Below, piece by piece: positions 43,030 through 51,500 of a DNA stretch of 64,000 nt. Within the stretch, counting starts at the first letter, position 1; each line of letters opens with the position of its first letter. The notes beneath the pieces were generated by a model that did no database searches, was not told the origin of the DNA, and saw only the letters and a list, made by a program, of their open reading frames with translations. Source of the DNA: JAGDMJ01 sp963809695 (GTDB lineage: Bacteria; Bacteroidota; Ignavibacteria; UBA10030; UBA6906); the NCBI GenBank assembly GCA_963809695.1, contig CAWEKI010000007.1, positions 248,001-312,000 on the forward strand. Reading direction: 5' to 3'. Position numbers and translations under genes: made by a program.

Positions 43030-43662
43030 TTATTGAGCTTTCAATTTATGGATCTCGAGGTACCCGTTCACGGCGCCGGGAACGGATCCCTTCACGAGGA
43101 GCAGATTCGAGTCGGGGATGACGCCGACGATCTGCAGATTCCGGACGGTCACCTGTTCGCCTCCCATTCTTCCTGCCATCCGCATGCCCTTGAAGACGCG
43201 CGACGGGTGCGAGGAGGAGCCGATGGAGCCGGGTGCGCGCTCGCGGTCACTCTGGCCGTGGGTGCGGAACCCGCCGCCGAAGTGATGCCGCTTCACGACG
43301 CCCTGGAAGCCGCGCCCTTTGGACGTGCCGATAACCGAGACCAGGTCTCCCTTGGTGAACACGCTGTCCACCTTGATCTCCTGTCCCGGCTGGACGTCCG
43401 AGACGCCGTTGCCGCGGAATTCGCGGACAATGCGCGTCGGCTTCGCTTTGCTCGCCGCAAAGTGCCCCTTCAGGGGCTTGTTGACCAGCCGTTCCTTCTG
43501 CTGGTCGAAGCCGAGCTGCACGGCCTCGTAACCGTCCCGCTCCTTCGTCTTGATCTGCGTGACGAAGCAGGGGCCGGCCTCAATGACCGTGCAGGGTATC
43601 ACGTGACCAGTCTCGTCAAAGATACTGGTCATCCCGATTTTTTTCCCGAGTAGTCCTGTCAT
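43030..43662 (-). CDS. rplC: 50S ribosomal protein L3
   Basis: Assembly initiator close to the peptidyl-transferase centre. 210 residues: MTGLLGKKIGMTSIFDETGHV, the signature HFGGGFRTHGQSDRERAPGSIGSS and MGGEQVTVRNLQIVGVIPD. ATG 43662 is preferred by family; another ATG at 43674 would add four residues. It lies 122 bases after rpsJ, the largest gap in the S10 block, in which I see only GC-rich partial repeats. Confidence 0.97.
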   Translation of the reverse strand: MTGLLGKKIGMTSIFDETGHVIPCTVIEAGPCFVTQIKTKERDGYEAVQLGFDQQKERLVNKPLKGHFAASKAKPTRIVREFRGNGVSDVQPGQEIKVDSVFTKGDLVSVIGTSKGRGFQGVVKRHHFGGGFRTHGQSDRERAPGSIGSSSHPSRVFKGMRMAGRMGGEQVTVRNLQIVGVIPDSNLLLVKGSVPGAVNGYLEIHKLKAQ

Positions 43663-43784
43663 ACCACCATCCATTTAAGAATACACACCAACAGCCGTCG
43701 GCACAGTGCAGCCGATGCCGATGCCCGCCCTTCCCGGAATGCGGTCACCCGGAACGGCGCATTGCTCTTATATCCACGAATGGG

Positions 43785-44093
43785 TTACACTTTGATCTCG
43801 ACGTCGACGCCAGCGGGCAAATCAAGCTTCATCAAGGAGTCGACTGTCTTATTGGTCGAGTTGAGGATGTCGATCAGGCGCTTGTGTGCGCGCGTCTCGA
43901 ACTGCTCTCTCGACTTCTTATCAACGTGAGGTGATCGAAGCACAGTATACACCGTACGCTTCGTGGGTAATGGTATCGGGCCCGAGACCACAGCGCCTGT
44001 TGACTTTACAGTCTTGATGATCTTTTCCGCAGACTTGTCGATCAGGTTGTGATCGTACGACTTCAGCTTTATGCGAATTTTCTGCCCGGCCAC
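43785..44093 (-). CDS. rpsJ: 30S ribosomal protein S10 (NusE)
   Basis: Small-subunit head protein that also joins NusB in antitermination. 102 residues: GQKIRIKLKSYDHNLIDKSAEKI, GPIPLPTKRTVYTVLRSPHVDKKSREQFE. The start is GTG 44093 with AAGGAG about 11 bases upstream. A terminator-like hairpin lies between tuf and this gene. Confidence 0.97.
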   Translation of the reverse strand: MAGQKIRIKLKSYDHNLIDKSAEKIIKTVKSTGAVVSGPIPLPTKRTVYTVLRSPHVDKKSREQFETRAHKRLIDILNSTNKTVDSLMKLDLPAGVDVEIKV

Positions 44094-44127
44094 GTTTTGG
44101 GTAACTCCTTTATTTCAAAACATAGTG

Positions 44128-44152
44128 AAAAGGAGTGCGGAGGCCGCACTCC
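44128..44152 (-). terminator. Terminator-like hairpin between tuf and rpsJ
   Basis: A perfect 9-bp stem (44132-44140 with 44144-44152, GGAGTGCGG/CCGCACTCC), a 3-base loop, then TTTTC on the minus strand. It starts 11 bases after the tuf stop. No promoter fits in the 35 bases left before rpsJ, so partial termination with read-through is likely. Confidence 0.7.
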
Positions 44153-44163
44153 CTGTAATGGTC

Positions 44164-45375
44164 TTACTCCAGAATCTTCGTCACAACGCCGGCGCCGACC
44201 GTATGGCCGCCTTCGCGGATAGCGAAACGAAGCCCTTCTTCCATGGCAATCGGAGAAATCAGCTCCACCACCATGCCGTCAACGTTGTCGCCGGGCATGA
44301 TCATTTCCGTACCAGCCGCGAGCGTTGCCACGCCGGTCACGTCCGTCGTCCGGAAGTAGAACTGGGGACGGTAACCGCTAAAGAACGGCGTATGGCGCCC
44401 GCCCTCTTCCTTTTTCAGCACGTACACCTGGGCGTTGAACTTCTTGTGGGGCGTGATGGAACCCGGCTTGGCAACGACCATGCCTCGCTCGAGCTCGTTC
44501 TTGTCGACGCCGCGGAGCAGCAGTCCTGCGTTGTCGCCGGCCTGCACTTCGTCCAGCTCCTTGCGGAACATCTCGGCACCCGTGATGACGGTCTTCTTGT
44601 GCGCACCGAGGCCGATCAGCTCAACTTCGTCGCCGACCTTCGCCTTGCCGCGTTCCACGCGACCCGTGCCCACGGTACCGCGGCCGGTGATCGAGAAGAC
44701 GTCCTCGATGGGCATCAGGAACGGCTTGTCAGTCTCGCGCTGCGGGATCGGGAAGTAGGCGTCCACCGCGTCCATCAGCTCGTAGATGCACTTGAAGGCC
44801 GGATCGTCGGGCGAAGAATCCGGTTTGACTGCCTGTTCCATGGCCTTCAGCGCACTCCCCCGGATGATGGGAATCTCGTCCCCGGGGTAATCATACTTCT
44901 TCAGGAGGTCGCGCAGCTCCAGTTCCACCAGATCCAGCAGCTCCGGATCGTCCACGGCATCGACCTTGTTCATGAACACGATAATTTTGGGCACGCCCAC
45001 CTGGTGGGCAAGAAGGATGTGCTCGCGTGTCTGGGGCATCGGGCCGTCCGTGGCGGCCACAACCAGGATGGCGCCGTCCATCTGCGCGGCACCCGTGATC
45101 ATGTTCTTTATATAGTCGGCGTGTCCCGGGCAGTCCACGTGCGCGTAGTGGCGCTTCGCGGTCGAGTACTCAACGTGCGCGGTCGCGATCGTGATCCCTC
45201 GCTCACGCTCTTCGGGAGCGTTGTCAATACTGTCAAACGTCCGGATCGCGGACAACCCTTTCTTTGCGAGCACCATGGTGATGGCGGCCGTGAGCGTGGT
45301 CTTGCCGTGATCGACGTGACCAATCGTCCCCACGTTCAGATGTGGTTTATCCCGCGTAAATTTCTCTTTTGCCAT
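44164..45375 (-). CDS. tuf: Elongation factor Tu
   Basis: GTPase that delivers aminoacyl-tRNA to the ribosome. 403 residues: G1 GHVDHGKT (19-26), RGITIATAHVEY (switch I), DCPGH, NKVD and GSALKAME, then domains 2 and 3 (GRGTVGTGRVERG, GYRPQFYFRTTDVTG). It is the only tuf in the window; none lies in the tRNA cluster upstream of secE. Confidence 0.99.
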   Translation of the reverse strand: MAKEKFTRDKPHLNVGTIGHVDHGKTTLTAAITMVLAKKGLSAIRTFDSIDNAPEERERGITIATAHVEYSTAKRHYAHVDCPGHADYIKNMITGAAQMDGAILVVAATDGPMPQTREHILLAHQVGVPKIIVFMNKVDAVDDPELLDLVELELRDLLKKYDYPGDEIPIIRGSALKAMEQAVKPDSSPDDPAFKCIYELMDAVDAYFPIPQRETDKPFLMPIEDVFSITGRGTVGTGRVERGKAKVGDEVELIGLGAHKKTVITGAEMFRKELDEVQAGDNAGLLLRGVDKNELERGMVVAKPGSITPHKKFNAQVYVLKKEEGGRHTPFFSGYRPQFYFRTTDVTGVATLAAGTEMIMPGDNVDGMVVELISPIAMEEGLRFAIREGGHTVGAGVVTKILE

Positions 45376-45426
45376 TTGCGTTCTCTCCTCTGGATAGGGG
45401 GATATGGTATTACGGTCTTGGGGCGG

Positions 45427-47520
45427 TTACGCTGCTTTGCCCTTGATTCTCTCGATAATCTGGTCTGCGACGCTCTTCGGGGCCTCGTCATAATGCGACA
45501 GTTCCATCGAATAGATGGCCCGCCCCTGCGTCATGGACCTGAGCGTGGTGGAGTAACCGAACATTTCCGACAGTGGCACCATCGCCTTGACAACCTGTGC
45601 ATCCTTGCGCGGGGTCATTCCTTCGATCTTCCCGCGGCGGCCGTTCAGATCTCCGATGACGTCGCCCATGTACTCCTCGGGCGTCACCACCTCCACGGCC
45701 ATGACGGGTTCCAGGATCGCCGGGCCTGCTTTGCGCGCAGCTTCCTTGAAGGCGATCGAACCGGCGACCTTGAAGGCCATCTCGGACGAGTCCACTTCAT
45801 GGAACGACCCGTCATACAGCTTCACCTTCACATCTTCGACGGGGTAGCCGGCAAGCACGCCGTTCTTCATCGCTTCCACGATGCCCTGCTCCACCGGCTT
45901 GATGTACTCCTTCGGTATGACGCCGCCCACGATCGCGTTCTCGAAGACAAACCCCTTCCCCTTTTCATTGGGGGAAATTTCGATCCAGACATGGCCGTAC
46001 TGGCCGCGCCCGCCCGACTGGCGGACGAACTTCCCTTCCGCTTTGGCCGTCTTGCGGACGGTCTCCTTGTAGGCGACCTGGGGCTTTCCGATATTGGCCT
46101 CGACTTTGAACTCGCGCCGCATCCGGTCGATGATGATCTCCAGGTGCAGCTCCCCCATCCCGCTGATGATATTTTGTCCGGTCTCTTCGTTGGTCGACGC
46201 GCGCAGCGTCGGGTCTTCCTCGACCAGCTTGGAGATCGCCTCGGCCATCTTTTCCTGGTCGGCCCTGGTCTTGGGCTCGATGGCCACATGGATGACCGGG
46301 TCGGGGAAGGTCATTTTCTCCAGGATGATCGGATCGTCCTCGGAGCAGAGGGTATCCCCCGTGCGCGTGTGCTTCAGGCCCACCGCTGCGACGATATCGC
46401 CGGCATACGCTTCCTCCACATCCTCCCGTGCGTTCGCATGCATACGCAGGATGCGGCTGATGCGCTCTTTCTTCTCCGACACCGAATTATATACGTACGA
46501 ACCTGAACTGAGCGTGCCGGAATAGACGCGGAAATAGGTCAACCGTCCAACAAACGGATCGGTCATGATCTTGAACGCCAGCGCGGCAAATTCCTCATCG
46601 TCGGCCACACGGCGCGAGATCTGGTCCTTCTGGTTGACGTGGTGGCCCGTGATGGACCCGTTGTTATTGTCAATCGGCGACGGAAGATAGTCCACAATGG
46701 AGTCCAGCAGCATCTGCACGCCCTTGTTCTTGAACGAAGAGCCGCAGAGGACTGGAATGATGCTCACCTTGAGGCATGCGCGCCGGAGCACGGCCATGAT
46801 CTCCTTCGGGGTGATCTCCTTCCCTTCCAGGTACTTCTCGAGCAGGCTATCGTCCTCGTCGGAGACCGCTTCGAGCATTTTGGTCCGGTACTGCTGGGCA
46901 AGCGCCAGCATGCCGTGCGGGATCTCGAGCTCGTCCCACTCCGTGCCGAGCGTCGACTCCCTGTACATGTACGCCTTCATCGTGACCAGGTCGATGATGC
47001 CGGCGAACAGATCTCCCTCGCCGACCGGCAGCTGAATGGGCACGGCATTGGTGCCGAGACGATCCTTCATCATCCGCACCACGGCCAGGAAGTCCGCGCC
47101 CACGCGGTCCATCTTGTTGACGAATGCAATGCGCGGGACGCCGTACTTATCCATTTGGCGCCACACGGTTTCCGACTGCGGCTCGACGCCGCCAACGGAG
47201 CAGAACAGCGCCACGGCACCATCAAGCACACGCAGCGAGCGCTCCACCTCTGCGGTGAAGTCGACATGGCCGGGGGTGTCGATGATGTTGATGCGGTGGT
47301 TGTTCCAGAAACAGGTGGTAGCGGCGGACGTGATCGTGATGCCGCGCTCCTTTTCCTGCTCCATCCAATCCATCGTGGCAGCACCCTCGTGGACTTCACC
47401 CATGCGGTGGAGAACACCGGTGTAGAACAGGATCCGCTCGGTCGTCGTGGTCTTGCCCGCGTCGATGTGAGCGCTGATGCCGATGTTCCGCGTACGTTCT
47501 AAGGGGTACTGTCTGGGCAT
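45427..47520 (-). CDS. fusA: Elongation factor G
   Basis: Translocase GTPase of protein synthesis. 697 residues: AHIDAGKT (17-24), RGITITSAATTCFW, DTPGHVDFT, NKMDRVGAD, and domains II-V ending in the C-terminal MTQGRAIYSMELSHYDEAP region. Length and motifs are those of canonical translocating EF-G. It lies between rpsG and tuf, the classic str order. Confidence 0.98.
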   Translation of the reverse strand: MPRQYPLERTRNIGISAHIDAGKTTTTERILFYTGVLHRMGEVHEGAATMDWMEQEKERGITITSAATTCFWNNHRINIIDTPGHVDFTAEVERSLRVLDGAVALFCSVGGVEPQSETVWRQMDKYGVPRIAFVNKMDRVGADFLAVVRMMKDRLGTNAVPIQLPVGEGDLFAGIIDLVTMKAYMYRESTLGTEWDELEIPHGMLALAQQYRTKMLEAVSDEDDSLLEKYLEGKEITPKEIMAVLRRACLKVSIIPVLCGSSFKNKGVQMLLDSIVDYLPSPIDNNNGSITGHHVNQKDQISRRVADDEEFAALAFKIMTDPFVGRLTYFRVYSGTLSSGSYVYNSVSEKKERISRILRMHANAREDVEEAYAGDIVAAVGLKHTRTGDTLCSEDDPIILEKMTFPDPVIHVAIEPKTRADQEKMAEAISKLVEEDPTLRASTNEETGQNIISGMGELHLEIIIDRMRREFKVEANIGKPQVAYKETVRKTAKAEGKFVRQSGGRGQYGHVWIEISPNEKGKGFVFENAIVGGVIPKEYIKPVEQGIVEAMKNGVLAGYPVEDVKVKLYDGSFHEVDSSEMAFKVAGSIAFKEAARKAGPAILEPVMAVEVVTPEEYMGDVIGDLNGRRGKIEGMTPRKDAQVVKAMVPLSEMFGYSTTLRSMTQGRAIYSMELSHYDEAPKSVADQIIERIKGKAA

Positions 47521-47567
47521 ACTTTACGTTCTTCTCTCCTCTCCGAAGGAGACCTTCGGAAAATCCT

Positions 47568-48035
47568 TCACCACTTGAAATGGGCAAACGCCTTGTTTGC
47601 CTCAGCCATTCTGTGGGTGTCTTCTTTCTTCTTGATCGCGTTTCCTTCGCCGGAAGCGGCCGCAATGAACTCCGCCGCGAGCTTCTGCGACATCGACTTG
47701 TCTTTGCGGTCGTTGGCGTAGCCGATCAGCCAGCGAATGGCAAGCGCCACGCTCCGCTCACCGCGCACTTCCGTCGGGACCTGGTACGTCGCGCCACCGA
47801 CCCTTCGGGCCTTGACTTCAAGCACCGGCCGCGTGTTGCTGACGGCCTTCTTGAAGACATCAAGGCCGTTCTGCTTCGTGCGCTCCTCAATAAGCGAGAA
47901 CGAATCGTACAGAATCCGCCGTGCGCGGTGCTTCTTCCCCTCCTTCATGATGTTGTTGATGAACTCCGACACCAGCACGTCGCCGTACTTCGGATCGGGA
48001 ACTGTCAGACGGGGAATGGATCTTTTTTTTCTCAC
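47568..48035 (-). CDS. rpsG: 30S ribosomal protein S7
   Basis: Primary 16S rRNA-binding protein of the small-subunit head. 155 residues: RKKRSIPRLTVPDPKYGDVLVSEFINNIMKEGKK and ARRVGGATYQVPTEVRGERSVALAIRWL. GTG 48035 is chosen, because AGG lies 7 bases upstream and it gives the usual MRKKR start; a TTG two codons earlier has no suitable Shine-Dalgarno site. Confidence 0.96.
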   Translation of the reverse strand: MRKKRSIPRLTVPDPKYGDVLVSEFINNIMKEGKKHRARRILYDSFSLIEERTKQNGLDVFKKAVSNTRPVLEVKARRVGGATYQVPTEVRGERSVALAIRWLIGYANDRKDKSMSQKLAAEFIAAASGEGNAIKKKEDTHRMAEANKAFAHFKW

Positions 48036-48054
48036 AGACAAACCTGCTTAACTG

Positions 48055-48429
48055 TTAGGACTTCGCTTTTTTTGCGCCGTATTTGGAACGGCCCTGCTTC
48101 CGCTCGGCAACACCGGCGGTATCCAGCGTCCCCCGGATGATGTGATACCGGACGCCGGGCAGGTCCTTCACTCTTCCTCCCCGGATCATGACAATGGAAT
48201 GCTCCTGGAGATTATGCCCTTCGCCGGGGATGTACGCGGTCACCTCAATACCGTTGGTCAGGCGGACGCGCGCCACTTTCCGGAGGGCCGAATTCGGCTT
48301 CTTCGGCGTGGTTGTATACACGCGCGTGCAGACGCCGCGCTTCTGAGGACTCGCACCCATGGCCGGGGCCTTGCTCTTCCAGGTAACTTTCCGCCGACTG
48401 GAGCGGACCAATTGGTTGATCGTTGGCAC
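48055..48429 (-). CDS. rpsL: 30S ribosomal protein S12
   Basis: Decoding-centre protein. 124 residues: PTINQLVRSSRRKVTWKSKAPAMG, TTTPKKPNSALRKVARVRLTNG and GGRVKDLPGVRYHIIRGTLD. The two streptomycin-relevant lysines (in KKPNS and GRVKD) are wild type. The start is GTG 48429 with GGAG 8 bases upstream. First gene of the str operon. Confidence 0.98.
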   Translation of the reverse strand: MPTINQLVRSSRRKVTWKSKAPAMGASPQKRGVCTRVYTTTPKKPNSALRKVARVRLTNGIEVTAYIPGEGHNLQEHSIVMIRGGRVKDLPGVRYHIIRGTLDTAGVAERKQGRSKYGAKKAKS

Positions 48430-48478
48430 TTGTTACTCCATTATCCTGCAATTAAGGGAAGTATCAAAATAGCTTTTT

Positions 48479-48507
48479 AAGATATCAAAAAAAGATTGAA
48501 ATGTCAA
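48479..48507 (-). promoter_or_regulatory. Textbook sigma70 promoter of the str/ribosomal superoperon
   Basis: Minus strand: TTGACA at 48507-48502 and TATCTT at 48484-48479, spaced 17 bases, in a T-rich spacer. The predicted start lies about 45 bases before rpsL. No other strong promoter was found before rplQ, some 19 kb on. Confidence 0.8.
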
Positions 48508-48549
48508 GAAGGAGGAAAACGAAAAGCGGAAGTCTGCCTGAACCACCCT

Positions 48550-48579
48550 GGGGACAGGGAACTGGCGCTCCCTGTCCCC
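48550..48579 (-). repeat. 11-bp perfect hairpin just downstream of rpoC
   Basis: Arms 48550-48560 (GGGGACAGGGA) and 48569-48579 with an 8-base loop, 13 bases after the rpoC stop. No T tract follows, so it is either a Rho-independent-like stabilising hairpin, a Rho-assisted stop or a copy of a dispersed GC-rich palindrome. Confidence 0.6.
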
Positions 48580-48592
48580 CCGGTATTTTCCG

Positions 48593-51500
48593 TTACGAGG
48601 TTGCCGCTCGTTCCTTTTCTCTCAACCGTACTTTCTTCTGATCGCCGTCTTCCCCGGCCTTTTCGGCTGCCGGTACCGCCCGCACAACCTCTTCCTCCCC
48701 ACCGCTCGTCACCATGATGTTCCGGAAGTGCTTCAGCCCGGTTCCGGCCGGGACCAGGTGACCCATGATCACGTTTTCCTTCAACCCGAGCAGGTTGTCG
48801 ACCTTCCCTTCGATGGCCGCGTCGGTCAACACCTTCGTCGTCTCCTGGAACGAGGCGGCGGAAATGAAGCTGTCGGTGGACAGCGCCGCCGAGGTGATGC
48901 CAAGCAGCACCGGTTCGGACGTCGCGGGAAGGGCATCGCGGAACTCTACAACCTTTTTCGCCCGCTTGCGCAGATCGATGTTCGCCTCGCGTATTTTCTT
49001 CTTCGAGGCAATCTGCCCGTTCTTGTACTTGGAGTCCCCTTTGTTGACAACGTAGACCTTGTCCGTGAGGCTCTCGTTCTCCTCTTCGAAGCGGAGCTTA
49101 TCCACGAAATCCCCTTCGAGGAACTTCGTGTCGCCCGAGTCGACCACGCGAACCTTCTGCATCATCTGACGGACGATGATCTCAATGTGCTTGTCGTTGA
49201 TCTTCACGCCCTGGATACGGTACACTTCCTGGATCTCGTTCACCAGGTACTCCTGCACGGCGCCCACACCCTTGATGCGGAGCACGTCATGCGGATCAAT
49301 GGCGCCGTCCGACAGCCGCTCGCCCGCGCGAACCACGTCGTTCTCCTGCACAAGCACGTGCTTGCCGAGTGCGATCGGATATTTGCGGATGTCCTTGCCG
49401 TCATGGCTCGACACGATCACCTCGCGCGAACCACGCTTTTGCACGCCGAAGCTCACCGTGCCGTCAATCTCCGACACCACGGCAGGATCGCTCGGGCTGC
49501 GGGCCTCAAAGAGCTCGGTGACGCGGGGCAGACCGCCCGTGATGTCGCGCGTCTTGCCGATATCCCTCGGGATACGCACCAGGATGGTGCCTGCGGCAAT
49601 CTCCTGCCCGTCGTTCACCGCAAGATGTGCCCGCGTGGGAACAATGTAGCTGGCGATCTTCTGTCCTTTCTTGTTCACCACCACCAGCGTCGGGGCAAGG
49701 GTCCGGTCGCGGGAGTCGATGACGATCTTCTGGATGTGTCCTGTCTGCTCGTCGTCGATCTCACGGTACGTCACGTTCTCCCGGAGGTCATGGTAGCGGA
49801 CCTCACCGGCATGCTCCGAGATGATCACCGCGTTGTAGGGATCCCACTCGTAGATTGTTTCGTTCTTTGCGACTTTGTCGCCGTCCTTCACCAGCAGCGT
49901 CGCGCCGTACGGAACATCGTAGCGCGCGAGCGTGCGGTTGTCCTGATCCAGCACGTTGACCACGCCGCTGCGGCCGGAGACGATGATCCGCGTTCCGTCG
50001 TCGCTCGGGACCTCGATAAGCTTCAACCCTTCGTACTGCAGCGTGCCGTCGAACTTGGACTGTACGGTCGATTGGGATGCAATGCGGCTCGCCGTGCCAC
50101 CCGTATGGAACGTGCGCAGCGTGAGCTGCGTGCCCGGTTCGCCGATGGACTGTGCAGCGATAATGCCCACCGTTTCCCCCGGCTGTATCAGTTTGCCGGT
50201 CGTCAGGTTGCGGCCGTAGCAGAGAGCACAGACGCCGCGTTTTGCTTCACACGTCAGCACGGACCGGATCTCCACTGTCTCGATCGACGTCTCGGCAATC
50301 CGGTCGGCTTTCTCTTCGTCGATCACCTCGCCGGCCAGCACGATCGGCTGTCCGGTCAGCGGGTCAATGACGTCATGCACGGTCACGCGTCCCAGAATGC
50401 GCTCGGCCAGGGGCTCCTTCACGTCCTCCCCTTCTTTCAACGCTCCCGTCACCACGCCGCGGATGGTGCCGCAGTCTTCCATCGTAATGATGGCATCCTG
50501 GGCGACGTCCACAAGCCGGCGCGTGAGATAGCCTGCGTCTGCCGTCTTGAGCGCGGTGTCCGCGAGTCCCTTGCGTGCGCCGTGCGTGGAGATGAAGTAT
50601 TCCAGGATCGACAGCCCCTCGCGGAAGTTGGCAATGATCGGGTTTTCGATCAGTTCGCCGGTGGCTCCGGAAAGACTCTTCTGTGGCTTGGCCATCAGGC
50701 CGCGCATCCCCGCCAGCTGCCGCACCTGCTCCTTGGAGCCGCGGGCGCCGGAATCCACCATCATGAAGAGCGAGTTGAATCCGTCCTTCGACCGTTGCAG
50801 CGTCTCCACCAGCTTGTCGGTAACGCGGTGGCTCGATGCGGTCCAGATATCGATGACCTTGTTGTACCGCTCCCCCTGCGTGATAATACCGTTGGAATAT
50901 TGGTTTTCCACCTGGTCGACGGCCTTCTGCGCGCGGGCGATGATGTCTTCCTTCTCTTTCGGGATCATGACATCGTCAAGACCCACGGAGAGCCCGCCGG
51001 CAGTGGCGTAGCGGAAACCGATATCCTTGAGCCTGTCGAGGAACTCGGCGGTTTTCAGGTTGCCCACGCGCCGGAACGCCGAGGCGATGATCACCACAAG
51101 GCGCTTTTTGTTCATCAGCTCGTTGAAAAACCCGATCTCCTTCGGGACGATCTGGTTGAAGATGACGCGCCCGGTCGTGGTTTCCACCGCCTTGCCGTCG
51201 ATCCGGACCTTGATCCGGGCATGGAGCCCGAGTTTGCCGAAGTTATGCGCAATAATGACTTCATCGGTAGACGAGAAGGAGAGCCCTTCTCCCAGATCCC
51301 CAACGCGCGACTTCGTCAGGTAGTAGCATCCGAGCACCTGGTCCTGTGTCGGGGTCACGATCGGGGCGCCGCTTGCCGGGGAGAGGATGTTGTGGCTCGA
51401 GAGCATCAGGATGCGCGCCTCAAGCTGGGCATCGAACGACAGCGGCACGTGCACGGCCATCTGGTCGCCGTCGAAGTCCGCGTTGAACGCGGTGCAGACC

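Noticed and set aside
44071..46506. Plus-strand open frame of 811 codons opposite tuf and fusA
   Set aside because: Spans two unrelated genes on the other strand, with shadow-type composition and no signature.
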